From NCBI GenBank assembly GCA_021234155.1, contig JAJEKV010000047.1, positions 2,592,494 through 2,656,493 on the forward strand: a stretch of DNA of 64,000 nt, given 5' to 3'. Each line of letters starts with the position of its first letter. Position 1 is the first letter of the stretch. A model generated the notes under the pieces. That model saw nothing but the letters and a program-made list of their open reading frames with translations. It searched no databases and had not been told where the DNA came from. A program made the position numbers and the translations under genes. This DNA is from Isoetes taiwanensis (lineage: Eukaryota > Streptophyta > Lycopodiopsida > Isoetales > Isoetaceae). This document shows, in pieces, positions 32,206 through 44,788 of this stretch.

Positions 32206-32839
32206 TTAACCCATTATTAACATAGAATATGCACATGATCTAAGACATCACATGTCATGTATTCGGTAAAATGACTTTTAATAGGATAACAGGTAAAATT
32301 GGCTATCTGCAATAATGAGTACCCTTTATCATGGATAACAGGGGTCTTTTCAGTCCCAATGTATCTTACAATTAGTAGTCAGAACAAATGGTTTACTCCT
32401 TAAAGTTCTATTGCATGTTCCTGCCCTCTTTCTCAAGCATGCTGTAAACATATACAAGTCCCCAAAAGAAATCAGGATTTTGCAAACAACGATCATATCA
32501 TGCAAATCATCCCAAAATTGTTCCACCGCATGCATGTGTAGGATGAGACAATTATAATATATGAAACACATCATTTCATTTGAGGCTTGGATGGAGCATT
32601 ATTTACGTAGAAGCAAACTAAACAGATTTAGAGTAGGCGCACAACCTTCGTGTATCGTTGAAGACAACACTACACTTTTTACAGACCTACTTTTCTTGTT
32701 TGCAACAGGTATTTTACAACAACACTACACTTTCAGCAGACATTTTCTAATTTGCAACAGGTAGACTAAAATCTTAATCAACAGTGAATTCCAGATAACA
32801 TACAAAAAATGGTGACATACTAATGAGCCTGTTGGAACG

Positions 32840-32985
32840 CCCGTTTCCTTCACGACTTCGCGAATAATGCCTTCAAACATCTCCTTTGCAATCTTACTGT
32901 TTAGTTCTTCATTCGCATGTTTTGATGAATAATCTGAAATTCCTACTTCTTCAGGCTTCCAGTCAAACAAGGGAAACAAACTTTA
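32840..32985 (-). CDS. Open segment inside the CACTA element, possible captured exon
   Basis: The minus strand reads FDWKPEEVGISDYSSKHANE, ELNSKIAKEMFEGIIREVVK, ETGVPTGS. The charged, helical, protein-like composition and a possible acceptor (TTTCAG) about 20 bases upstream suggest an exon. A small upstream segment near 33800-33890 (MRHFDPDHIDFGPSFF) follows an acceptor TTTTTCACAG and may be a first exon. No family was recognised. Host-gene capture by the transposon is an inference. Confidence 0.3.
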
Positions 32986-35784
32986 GAACTGAAAGAAGGA
33001 ATACTCAACAATAACTTGCTCAGATATAAAACCTCAGAATGGCCACCAGGAAAGACAAGATGACCAGGAAACTCTCCCACATTGGAAGGAAGATACAAGT
33101 GGCCAAAAAATACAAGATCCAGAAGAACTGAAATGCAGAAAGAAATAAGACGTACTACGTCTGATATTTCTCTCTAAAAATATCAACATGGTCTGATATG
33201 CTAAGGAATGTGCAAAAAATAAAATTCTCTATTTGTAAGTATACTCACGTTCTCAAGGAAGTGAATCCAAATAAAAGTCTAGCAAGCATCTTTTGGCTAT
33301 AGGATAGCTCTGTTTACAACTCTAAATAAGGAACAAGGAGAAGAAATCGTACCTGTGATAGTGCTTCTACGGTAGTTGTTGAACAAAAGCAGAGTCATAA
33401 ATAAAACAGTAGCAGTAATTTTGCACTAAAATATGGTTTCCTTCAGTCTGCAAGTCACAGCTCGAAAGGATAATTTAAGACCAATGTACATGCTCAGAAA
33501 ACTATATATACTGGCTGTTCTGGCATAAAAAAACTCGATTCAATGAGCACAGAACCATAAACATTACTTACTAGCAAGTAGAAACATTATGCTGGAGTTG
33601 TATTGCATTTACAGTCCTTCTCCCGCAAAATAATACTTGAGATGATAAAAATAACATAGATAAAAAGGATCTCCAATCTAGATGATCCAAAAATATGAGA
33701 AGCAAATTCCAGAAAAGATCTGCTCTGATCATGGGTCTTCTGAGATTTTTTGGCATGTCTTTAACCTGCTAATACCTAACTACCTGTTAATACCTATGTG
33801 TCGATCCTCTTTGGCCGCAACTTAGAAGAAACTGGGGCCGAAATCAATGTGGTCAGGGTCGAAATGCCTCATACCTGTGAAAAAGTGCAGGTCAGAATGG
33901 ATTAGAAGCAAGAATCGACGAAATGAAAGGCGCACGATGCATACCGAAACCCTAGCCACGTTTTTTGTTACAGTGACTAGAGAGAGAATCTTATGTCATA
34001 ATATTATTAGAAATATATAAATATAAAAAAAAAAAAAAAGGGGAGCAAAGGATTATAAGTTCTTTTCTTTTCGTTTTTTAAAACTTTTGATGTAGCATGA
34101 GACGATAGGGTCACGAATTTCTTCATAAGGATCTCTATCTAATTCATTCGAGGTTAATACTTAAGCATGTGTGATGCGAACACTTTGTCCCAATACCTAA
34201 TTTGCTTTTGATTCGGAAAAGTGTAGTACTACATAGTCATTGTCAAAATGAAGAGGCAAAATGTCATCTCAACAGATGTTGCTAGATGCTACTCTAAATT
34301 CAGCAATGCACTTGCTCCCAGCTACATGATTGCTTATGCTTGTCTTGGTATTTTTTCCTTGAAAAAATGCAATATGGTGCAAATAAACGCCCACACAATA
34401 AATTCCTTGCATTTTGCAAGCAGACAGTTGGAAAAGAATTTCAAGTTTTCTTAGTTTTAGCTTTTTATTTGACCACCTATATATAAGTATGCTTCACAAT
34501 TGATAGTCAAGATCAATAGACGAATAGATAGAGCTTTTACGACCATGGGGACCACCATCAATGTTGTTCATGGTTTTTCCCTTGCATGTAGGACATGAGA
34601 ACGCCGAATGCCCCAACAACATTATAATCAACTACAAAACAATTTTAAAAATAGAAAATTAAAGTTGCCTCCAACAACTAGGGGTAGACACCTTGATTAT
34701 TAAAACATTATTATCAAGTACTAGCTTCCTCCACCACTTTTCATTTAAATATAATTATCCATAAAATCAAGTTTCAGTCATCAATAAACTTGATGTTTTT
34801 ATTTGTCATGAACCCTTCCCTTCTTTCAAACATGTAATAATTCAGGAAAGATAAAAATTTACTTTATGAAATATTGGCACAACATTACATGCTATTGTCG
34901 ACTAACTTATTTCCTTAGCTAATTTGATCGAAATTGCAATATGCTGACGCGGAAAATCTTACAGAAATAAACCCGAATATTATTTCCTACTACAAGCTAA
35001 TTTGATCGAAGTAGAAATATGCTCACAAGGAAAATTTTACCCAAATATACCCAAAATTCTATTTCCTACGACAGATACATCAAAACGTTAATAGTGGCAT
35101 TTTGGTGGTAAGTGATTGCAGTTAAATTTTTGGGTGCCTTGTGAGAGGGGAAATGAATAATAGTAAACAACATCTAAACAAATACAAAATTTACTACCAA
35201 CCCTCTTTGCAATAGAGTTGGTTAAACATGATCTCCTCAAATTACATAATATTTGGGATCAATTTATAGAGATAAATGCGAAAGTCTAGATGCTTAATAT
35301 ATGGATTATTTACATCATTGGATTATTGAAAGAACTATGGAATAGCAACAACTACAATAGATATTATGTATGACCGTTATTCTGACGAATATTGGAAAAT
35401 AGTCAGTATACCAGTCAAAAACTTTGTCAGCATAATCATCAACTTGTGAGTCAGGTAAATAGTCAGACATTTAGTCAGACATTTGGTTAGACATTTAGTC
35501 AGCTTCTTAGTCAGACAATTAGTCAGCAAAATCGTCAGAGATGATTCGTCAGACTACTCGTCATCTTATTAGTCACATTATTAGACAACTCATTAGTCAG
35601 TTTAAACGTCAGGAAATTCGTCATATGTTTATTCGTCAGTTTATTAGTCAGATTTTTCGTCAGAGCTAAACGTCAGTTTGTTGGTCAGGTCAACCGTCAA
35701 TGTAATCGTCAAATATACATTTGACAAATTGTTTTGGACCCTCTGACGATTTTTCTGACGTTTAGTAGTCATTCTCTTGTAGTG

Positions 35785-37990
35785 CATCTGCATACAAGAG
35801 GAGGTGGATTACATACCCTTGAAGATCAGCCCCAACATCTCCTTGACAAAGCCAAATTTCCAATTTGTCAATGTAAATCCCAAACAACGTTGGAGAGCAA
35901 GGACAACCCTGTTTTACTCCAACGATGCTGATGACTTGTTCAGATGAGGAAAAAGAGAGTTGAACCAAAACTTTTTCATATAGGCAAGCAACTGCCATTC
36001 GTAAATCCACAGGGACCCCAATGTGTTCCAATCTATCAGCTAGCTTTTTCCGGTTAACACGGTCAAAAGCTTTAGTCAGATCAATAAAGGCTAGACACCT
36101 CTCATTTCCGGGGCCTTTGCCTCCTTCCATAATAGCCCTCAGAGTCACCAGGTAATCCGTGATAGAATGCTTAGGCCTAAAGCCCGCTTGACAATGTGCT
36201 CTAGCTTTATTGGTGTCCAACCAAGCACTTAATTTATGTTCAAGCATAGAAGCAAAGAGTTTAGCCAAATAACTGCTCACTAGAATTGTGCGGTAGTTTT
36301 TAACATTGTCTTTATCTCCCGATTTATGAATCAGAACAACTCTACTCACGCACCAAGCATCTGGAAACTTACCTTTGAGCAGCACTTTGTTACATAATTC
36401 AGCAATCTTTTCATGCATTACTGAGCCTCCCCATTTAAAGAATTCTGCTACCAAACCATGCAGATCATTTGCCTTACTATTATGCATTGATTGGAGGGCC
36501 TCTATGACGTCCGAAACCTCAAACATGGGCTGAATATCAGCTGTAATCAAAGGCATTTGTGGGCAGTTTGGGATGCTATACAAGTCTTCAACGTACTCCA
36601 ACAGGTCACTCAATGAAAAATCTCCCATTTGTGGAGGAGATATCTTGACTCGCTGCCAAAATTTCTTGGAGGATTTAGACCTGACCTCCTTAAACATCTC
36701 ATCATTTTGTGATTTGAGCCATAAACGCTTTTTTTGCCTTACTAACCGCTTATAAGATTTGAGAGCCTCTTCCATGCTAGCTGCAATCTTGTAATGTTTT
36801 TTAGCAAGCCTGCACTCTTCGTCAAACCACTTCTTGCATGGGCCAAATTTGCGCCCCTTAGAAACACCAAAGACCCGTCTTGCCACTGACAAAGCAATAG
36901 AAGATAAAGTATCACTGTAAGCAACGGAGTCTTGAGGCCAATCTGCATTATTGAGCTCAGAAGTAACCTTGGTTTTCACCCGAGCTGTTTTTTCTTTGGT
37001 CTTATGAAGTCTTTGCACTTTGGCTTTAAATTGTACTAAGAGTGGTGCATGTTCAGAGTCTGTCTCTCTTTCTAGCACTTGAAAGTCATCAATCAAATTA
37101 ACATGTTCTGGCTGCCCCAAAAGAACGTCAACCACACTATTACCTCGTGGTTGATAGCATCTGTACCTGCTAGATTTTGGAAAAGCTTTCAGCCCATTAC
37201 AAACTATCATCCCAAATGTGCTGCGTAACTGAAGGACATGCCTACCCATGGTATTTGAGGCAATGTCTGCTGATTTTCGGGCCCAAAGTGCATCATTAGT
37301 TTCCTCCAGCCATAGACTATTATCAGTATCAGAATACATTATTGCGTGATCCTCTCCCATCCGGCCATTTAGATCACCTAGAATATATACCGCTCCTTTG
37401 TTTTGAAACTCCAGGATATCCCTGTAGATGTGCATAAAAGGATCAGTTGAACTTAGCTCAGGATGAGAGTATATTTGTGAGGGATAAGGCTGCAAGGGTG
37501 CAAAGTACGCAACTGCAATGTGGGTAGGCACATCTCCTTTTATTTCACGCCACATAAACTGATTATGCATGCTTTTTCTCACAATCTGCACATTTTTTGC
37601 GGTCTCATGTTTGGCATAGCAAGCGATTCCACCCCAACCGCGTATACTATTGCCTTTCTCATTCCATACTGAATCTAAGACGCTAAAACCTGGTATGTTT
37701 AGTAATCCGTGTGTATCATATTTCCGTGTTTCCACTAAACATAGAATGTCACTGATAGCAAATAGCTGCTCATTACTCAGGATCTTATTCTCTGTCAATC
37801 CATGTATATTCTACATCATACATCTAAGGGTCGCGATTTCCTAGTAATCCTTGCTACCCTTTCTAGTTACAATCTTATTTCCTCTTAAGAAAGCTGTTTT
37901 CCCTTCATCCCTTAGTTTCTGTACTTCTTCCAGTAGTTTCTTCCTTTCAGTCTGTTTCACGTTCATCCCGGACGTGATCCATGGCTACGG
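35785..37990 (-). pseudogene. LINE ORF1 end and ORF2 endonuclease-RT, interrupted by CACTA
   Basis: On the minus strand a short upstream frame (37845-37985) has MNVKQTERKKLLEEVQKLRD and GKTAFLRGNKIVTR, like the end of a LINE ORF1. ORF2 then begins near 37815 with NIHGLTENKI, a stop codon (TAG) standing where Trp is usual. The apurinic endonuclease domain shows CLVETRK, YILGDLNGRMG and VVDVLLGQPEHV...DSEHAPLL. The reverse transcriptase shows SRVVLIHKSGDKDNVKNYRT, RPKHSITDYLV, FIDLTKAFDRVNR and GVKQGCPCSPTLFGIYID, and stops inside its catalytic box at LLLYAD, where the CACTA element begins. Apart from that insertion the 678-codon frame is open, so the LINE was fairly intact when hit. Confidence 0.9.
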
Positions 37991-39723
37991 CGAAAAGAAA
38001 TGAACAACACTATTAACAAAACAACCATTGTTCCCGCCTGGCTTCTGGCTTGGAGTTTCAATAAAGTTTGTCGTTCTTCCAAAAAAAAAAATCTTGATCC
38101 CCATGCTAATCTTTTTCATCCTCCTTACTCATATTAGTTCATGTTACCAGCTTCGATAATTCCAACAATACCTTACAATATCTTCCAAAGATTAATGCAC
38201 TTCTATTTCTAACTCAGCCCTGTCACTTTCCATGAACAATTAATTATTACAACATGAATACTCAACATTCCTATTTCATGTTATAATCATCGCGGTTTAA
38301 TTGTTCTTTTAACTTTGCATATCTTCTCTTTGTCAAATCTTTAGCAAATCTACCAATTGATCTCTCAAATTTATATAGCAAATTTCAACTATGCCTTTGG
38401 TCCCCACATCTCTATGCGTTCGAATTTATATATGTTTTGATCTCTCATAACTGGGTTGAAGCACAACTCTAATTATTAGAATATATAACAATAACTTTTC
38501 TTGCTTTTATATATTTTGGCCAGCCATCCATATAAGTGATGTTCATTGTTGTGGCCATTTATCAATGTCTTCTCATAGCAACATCACTTTCGTACTCATT
38601 GCTTCCCGCCCTATCCTCCCTTATGTATTGTATAAGGGTAATGCAATTGGGAAAGGATTCCTGATTTGGCAGCAACCGGCGTTAGCCAGAACTTGCAAAC
38701 TAAGAATGCTAGGTGAATTGCATTACCCTTACAAGATAACAGTTGGGGAACGTAGGGTCTTCTAAATGATTTGCTCGTTTTCTTTTACATGTGCAGCCAT
38801 AATGAAGAATGGAAAGATCCAAATAGCATTCAGTGAAATTGGTAATGATATGGGAGCAAAAAAACACACCACCAGAAATTATAGCGACCCAATTGTGATA
38901 TTGTGTCGAGATTGTTCCATTTTTACATGTTTTTTAGCAGGCTTGCCTAAACCCCTCCCCTCCCTCTCCCAACAACTTTTCATGGATTTTTAGCCTATCC
39001 ACATAGCATGCCACATCATATTTTTACAATGTGCTTTTATCTTAATCCTCAGATCTGTTAATTTTCAATCTGACGATTCTAGAAATTTAAAAAAAAAAGG
39101 AAAAGGGGAACTAAAATACCCTTTGTTCAACGTAGTCCCAAACTGGATGCATCTTCAACTTGGCATGTTTGTGCTTGGCATTTTGCCTGATTGGGAGTGG
39201 CCAATTGTATTTGATGTTCCTGCAACATTGTATTTGCAAGAAGGAGCGGCCGTAAAAGGTTATAATATGAAGGAAAAATGGCAAGTCCAAGCCAGGAAAT
39301 TATTATGTTATGAACAGAAAATCGTCATGTTATTCAACCATGAGGAATATACAAAGGTTAAGATATGTACAGTCATTTTGCAGAGTATAAGAAAATGATC
39401 ACTCTGGAAGGGGCAGAGGATCGATTATATCTTGTCAAAACTAATATTCTCGATTATAAAAGCTTGCTAAATGCACTTGAAGGAAGAGAAGGGGCTTTTT
39501 ACACATACTTCTTAGGACTCAAGGCCTATTTTTGTACCTAAAGATCATAATTGCAAGTGCTTTAAGACACCATGCTTATCGATGTGTAAACTCCTAGCTT
39601 TATAGTCACATGATACTTTTATAAGCTTGCTCTTTGAAACAATTGAAGGTCAACCAATTCAACATACTCATATCAAATGCACAACATCTATAGAAAATGT
39701 AGCATTTTTTAGTACTACATATG
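37991..39723. other. Intergenic, with a poly(A)-tailed segment
   Basis: AATAAA near 38060 followed by an A11 run (38081-38091) on the plus strand suggests the 3' tail of a retroposed sequence, source unknown. ORFs at 38565-38765, 38766-38993 and 39123-39398 have no motif. Confidence 0.4.
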
Positions 39724-40461
39724 TGAAGAATTCAAACAACCACAGGTTAAGTTAACCAACTTAAATAATCTATCCAAATATGCAATTGAATAGACTATAG
39801 GCAATATTTATTGATGCAATCTCACAAATTCATTGCATTCACAACTTCACCATAAGTGCATAAGATCAAACTTCAAATAGCTTAGATACTGTTAAAGTAA
39901 TTATTCCTAGTCATTCTAAGCATACTTGATATCTTCACAATATATCTCCAAACCTTTAGAATTGCTACATTATTTTTTACTGTAGCAAAGGCATTGACCA
40001 AGTTACTGTAGCTTGATTGACTCGGCCTTGAATCGTCCTTCAATTGATCGGATCTTCACATTTGACACCTGCAATCATCTAAGAATTCACCGATAACATA
40101 TCTATACATCTTCATTATTGTTATAGCTCCGGATCCGGCCGCTGAGCCGGACCGACCGAGCTTTCCTTTTCAGTAGTTTCAATCTGAAACTTCGAATGTG
40201 TTTTTCCCCCTCAATTCATATTCTCGTGTCAATATCTGGCATCTTTACTATTAATAAACTTTGTACCCCTTCGACCATAGTTAAGCATAACAATTTTGAA
40301 CCATATGATCTTCAACATTAATATAGGGTTATCAACCTTTAGCCATAGGTTAATATACCCTTAAGCTTCATGCATCAACTTCTGACCTTGTGATCATTAT
40401 CACACAATGTGTAACCATTACTTGATGTATCATATACCATTACAACATGATTTTCTCAACA
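39724..40461 (-). repeat. 3' LTR of the copia element
   Basis: 738 bp, near-identical to 44789-45519. On the minus strand it starts TGTTGAGAAAATC and ends TTTGAATTCTTCA. It includes an extra TTAGCCATA-type segment near 40336 missing from the other copy. A purine-rich GAAGGGCGAA directly upstream (about 40462-40472) is the likely polypurine tract. Confidence 0.93.
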
Positions 40462-41112
40462 TTCGCCCTTCATGTTGTAATCTAAATATTGTATCAGACA
40501 TTTTAATTCTGTAAATCTTTTTTCTGCCTGAGGCTTTGTGAGCAGGTCTGCCAGTTGCTTTGCTGTGTTTACATATATCAATTTAATTATATCCTTCCCA
40601 ACTATTTCTCTGATAAAATGGAGTTCTAATTCTATGTGCTTAGATCTTTCATGAAATACTGGATCTTTTGTCATTGCTATGCAGCTTGTACTGTCACAGT
40701 ATAACTCAGTAGCTTTGTTTTGATGATAACCAAGTTCAATCAACAGTCCTCTCTCCCATATCACTTCTTTGGTAGCTAACACAGCTGAGGCATATTCAGC
40801 CTCAGCACTTGACATGGCTGTTGCATTTTGTTTCTTGCATTTCCAACTGACAGGAGCTCCTCCTAAGAATGTTAAATAATCAGAAGTGGATTTTCTTGTG
40901 TCCAAGTCCCCTCCCCAGTCAGCATCACAATAAGCTTGTAGTTGCAAATTTTCTGTACTATAGCTAATCCCATGATTCATTGTTCCCTTTAAATATCTTA
41001 AGACCCTTTTAGCTGCCATCCAATGTTCTTTTCCTGGGTCATTATTGTACCTGCTTAGCATATTCACCACATAGGCTATGTCTGGTCTAGTGCAGTTAGC
41101 CACATAGAACAA
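40462..41112 (-). pseudogene. Copia RNase H domain
   Basis: The frame starts with LFYVANCTRPDIAYVVNMLS and continues through RVLRYLKGT, YCDADWGGD (RNase H active-site Asp), SKHIELELHFIRE and QLADLLTKP. All are standard for the copia C-terminus. It is out of frame with the upstream reverse-transcriptase segment because of an indel near 41100-41130. Confidence 0.9.
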
Positions 41113-43078
41113 CTAATTAATGACATGCTCATTTCTTCTCGTTCTGTATCTGTCTTTGGACACATTCTTGCTGAAATTTTGCAACCTGGCACTATAGGAG
41201 TTTTGCTGATATTACACTCATTCATTTTGAACTTGTTTAACATCCCTTCAATCTGCCCCTTTTGAGTCAATGTCAGAATTTTGCTTTTTCTATTTCTATG
41301 CACTTCTATTCCCAAATTTTTTTTTAACTCACCAAGATCTGACATCTTGAACTTATTTTTTAGAATGTTCTTGCAATGCTCTAAAATATTTATGCCATTT
41401 GCTACCATTATGTTGTCATCTACATAGAGGGCTATTATGCACCATTCAGCTCCTCTTTGGAATTTGTAAAGGTTGCCATCGTTTTGAAGTTTGCTAAAGC
41501 CCTGCTCCCTAAGGAAGGAATCTATGCACTTATACCATTCTTTTGGGGATTGTTTAAGGCCATATACAGCCTTCTTTAATTTCCAAACTTTCCCAATCTC
41601 CTTTTCAAATCCTGGAGGTATTTTCATATAGATTTCTTCTTCTAATTTTGCATTTAAGAAGGCTGTGGTCACATCCATATGGTGCACTTCCAAGTTTGCT
41701 GCATTTGCAATTGACAACAACATTCTTATACTATTCATTTTTACAAGTGGAGAAAATGTTTCTTCATAGTCTTGCCCATACCTCTGGGTAAATCCTTGGG
41801 CCACCAATCTGGCCTTGAATTTGGGTGTTACTCCATCTGCTTGAGTTTTGATCTTGAACAACCATTTGTTTCCAACAATGTTCTTGTCACTAGGATTATC
41901 TACAACTTCATAAGTATTTGTTCTATCAAAGGATTGCATTTCTTCTTGCATGGCTTTCAACCAATTCTTGCAATCATGTGAGGATATTGCTTCATCATAA
42001 GTTTTTGGCACTGAAACATCTAAATGCATTAACATTTCAAAGAAACCAAGTATCTCACCTTCTTTTTCTCTTAGTCTTTTGCTCTTGCCCATGTCATCAC
42101 GTCCAAAAGATTCAAGATTAGTTGCAGCTTCCCCTTTGAGTATTTCTGCTTTAGTTCTCTTCCTTCTTTTCACAATTTTACTTTGGCTCTCATATTGTTG
42201 ATCTTCTAATGCTCTTGGCTGCAAATTTTCACCATCAACAATGTTAGGGTCAGTTAACAATTGTTTAATATTCATATCTTCCTCCTCATCCCAGTCATCC
42301 ACATTTGGTGGTTCAGCTTTCTCTTCCTGAATATTTGGTTCTTCTGCACTCTTGTATTTATCAGTCTGACCTTGATTGTTGATCCTTGGCAATACTTTGT
42401 AATACTGTTCCTCATCAAATATTACATCCTTGCTAATTATGATTTTCCTTTTGCTTGGATCATACAGTCTATATGCTTTTGATTCTTGATCATAACCAAC
42501 TAGGTAGGTGATATATGCCTTGTCATCAAGTTTCTTCCTCAACTCATCAGGCACATGAACAAATGCTAAGCATCCATAGGTTTTAAGCCTTTCATAATAT
42601 GGTGTTTTGTCTGACCACAATGCCACAGGAATTTCTCCTTTAATACTTATGGATGGCAACTGATTTTGAACATATACTGCTGCCTTGACAGCTTCTTCCC
42701 AAAGAAAATTTGGCAAACCTGAGTATTTAAGCATGCTCCTGACTGCATTGAGAATAATTCTATTCTTTCTTTCAGCAATCCCATTTTGCTGAGGTGAAAA
42801 CCTACATGTCAATTGTCTCTTGATGCCATGTTTATTGCAATAATGCTTGAACTCATTTGACATAAACTCACCTCCCCTATCCGACCTCAAGCATTTGATT
42901 TTTCTCCCTGTTTCAAGCTGCACCTCATTTGCAAAATTTTTGAATGCTTCCAAAGCTAAATCCTTTGTACTTAGACAGTATACTTTAGTCATTCTACTAT
43001 ATTCATCAATAAAGGTCATAAAATACCTTTTTCCTGATAGGCTGGTCACATTCAAAGATCCACACAGATCTGTGTGTA
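41076..43078 (-). pseudogene. Copia integrase (core and C-terminal) and reverse transcriptase
   Basis: The integrase core shows HTDLCG (first catalytic Asp, partly in the frameshift zone near 43070), YFMTFIDEYSR, RSDRGGEFMS (second Asp) and SPQQNGIAERKNR (Glu). The GKTPYE.L...-type linker is present as SDKTPYYERLKTYGCLAFVH. The reverse transcriptase shows NKWLFKIK, KARLVAQGF, MDVTTAFLNA, YGLKQSPKEWY and the catalytic YVDD in LYVDDNIMV. Its frame ends at 41076 just after the RNase H frame opens. Frame breaks at both ends make gag-pol discontinuous. Confidence 0.92.
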
Positions 43079-44751
43079 TTTGTTTCTTGCCTTTTTTACT
43101 GATTTCTTGAAAGGGAGTTTAGTATGCTTTCCCAAAATGCATCCAACACATTTGAATTTCTCATCATTGGCAGTAATGCCTTTAATTAACCCCTTTTTAA
43201 TCATGAGTTGAACAGTTTTAGAATTTACATGACACATCCTCTCATGCCATGTTGTAATGCTGGTACATGTCACAAGATTAACACTTGGAGCATAATGATT
43301 TAAATTTAATCCAAACAAATTGCCAACTCTTTTGCCAACAAACTTTAGTTTATTATTGAAGAACACTTTACATTGCAATCTCTCAAAGAGAACTTTATAT
43401 CCAATATCTACTAGCTGGCACATTGAAATCAGATTTCTAACTAAGCCTGGCACACAAAGTACATTTTCTAACTTGACTGCCTTTCCTTCAAGATCAAAAA
43501 GTTCGAGCATTCCTGTATCCTTGATTTCTTGCAAATCTCCATTTCCTAGTTGCACATGCCCCCTTTTTACTTTTTTGCAGTCCTTAAGCAATTTGGCGGA
43601 TGATGTCATTGTCCTCTCAGCTCCTAAATCTATAATTATCATATTATGATCATTTGTATCATGCATTAAATGACATAATTTAGCATAACATACCTCATCA
43701 TCTTCATTTTGCTCGTCCTCCTCACTTCGAGTTTCTTGAGTTAAATTTAATGTTGGATTGTCTTTGGAACTTCCTTTTCCTTTTTGAACAAATATCCTGC
43801 TTCCTCTGCCCCTATTTTTCCCTTTGGGATTCTGACCCCTTGGACTGGGACAACTTGAAGCAAAATGTCCTTTACCATCACAATTATAACATATGATTTC
43901 CTTCCCTGCCTTTGGACACTCAACCTTTAAATGGCCATATGCATTGCAGTTGTAACAAGGTCCAACCTTTTCCCTGCCAGCCTTGTTAAATCCTCTCTTT
44001 TCTTTATGTTTGCCTATATAGAGTACTTCAGTGGCTTGATCATCTTCCTCTTGGCCAATCTGCCTCTGCTCAAACTCAGTTCTTATCATTTGTATTGCAT
44101 GTTCCTTTGTTCTAGCAATATTTCTTAGCAGAGTAGCCAAATAGGCATTGTGAGACACAGCTCTGGAAATAGCCAACAATTGGTATTGCTCATTTAATAT
44201 AACACCAGCCCCTTCTAAATCTGCAACAATAGAATCAAAATTTTCAAAGAATTCAGTTATATTCTCCTTTTCATGCAGCTGCAGCTTCCTCAACTATTTT
44301 TCTAAAACATCTATCTGGGAGGATGTTTTAGCTTCATAATTTTTAACCATGTAAGACCACATTTCACTAGGGCTTAGCTCTCTGAGCTTAAGCTTAATAA
44401 TTGGCCCAACTTTACAGCAAATGATAGCTTGAGCCTCTTTGATTTTAATTCCCTCATCAGTCTACACACTTGAGGTAACTGTTGGCCCTGTACTTTCTAC
44501 TGCCACACTTGCTTCAGCACTTCCACCAGCTGTGGAATCCCCTGCACTTGAGCTTGAACTAGCTCCACCTACACTTGTCGATCCTGTACCAGCATTAGTA
44601 CTAGGCCTCCTGCTTGCCTTTGGATCAACTAAATACCACAAGTTTTCAAACTCCAGGACTTCCTGGATGCTTTGTTTCCAAACTTGGAAACCACTTTCCC
44701 CCTTAAACACTTCAATGGCATTGAGCAACTTTGCTCCAAATCTGCTAGACA
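43052..44751 (-). pseudogene. Copia gag, protease and integrase HHCC
   Basis: Gag starts at ATG 44749-44751 (MSSRFGAKLL). In the same frame there are TAG stops at 44462-44464 and 44294-44296. Two CCHC zinc knuckles follow, CYNCNAYGHLKVEC and CYNCDGKGHFASSC. The protease active site reads IIDLGAERTM, where D(S/T)GA is usual, so it is probably inactive. The integrase zinc-binding HHCC part shows WHERMCHVNSKTV and KCVGCILGKHTKLPF. The frame ends at 43052, 30-40 bases after a one-base frameshift that separates it from the integrase core. The finger and protease order is normal for copia. Confidence 0.9.
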
Positions 44752-44775
44752 TGATGGCTTTTCCTTGGATCTGTA

Positions 44776-44787
44776 GCTCTGATACCA
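44776..44787 (-). other. Primer binding site (initiator tRNA-Met)
   Basis: TGGTATCAGAGC on the minus strand, one base after the 5' LTR end. It is complementary to the 3' end of plant initiator methionine tRNA, the usual copia primer. Confidence 0.93.
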
Positions 44788-44788
44788 A

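Larger units (their letters stand above)
30861..35784. mobile_element. CACTA (En/Spm-type) DNA transposon, non-autonomous
   Basis: The element begins CACTACAAGAGAA at 30861 and ends TTCTCTTGTAGTG at 35784, a perfect terminal inverted repeat. It continues as TAAACGTCAGAATATTCGTC on the left and GACGATTTTTCTGACGTTTA on the right. It is flanked on both sides by CAT (30858-30860 and 35785-35787), the 3-bp target duplication expected for CACTA elements. Subterminal blocks (about 30890-31230 and 35370-35760) carry many copies of TTAGTCAG and CGTCAG in both orientations, likely transposase-binding sites. The 4.9 kb interior has no recognisable transposase, so it would need a helper. Possible captured exons lie on its minus strand. 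It interrupts the reverse-transcriptase gene of a LINE. Confidence 0.92.
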
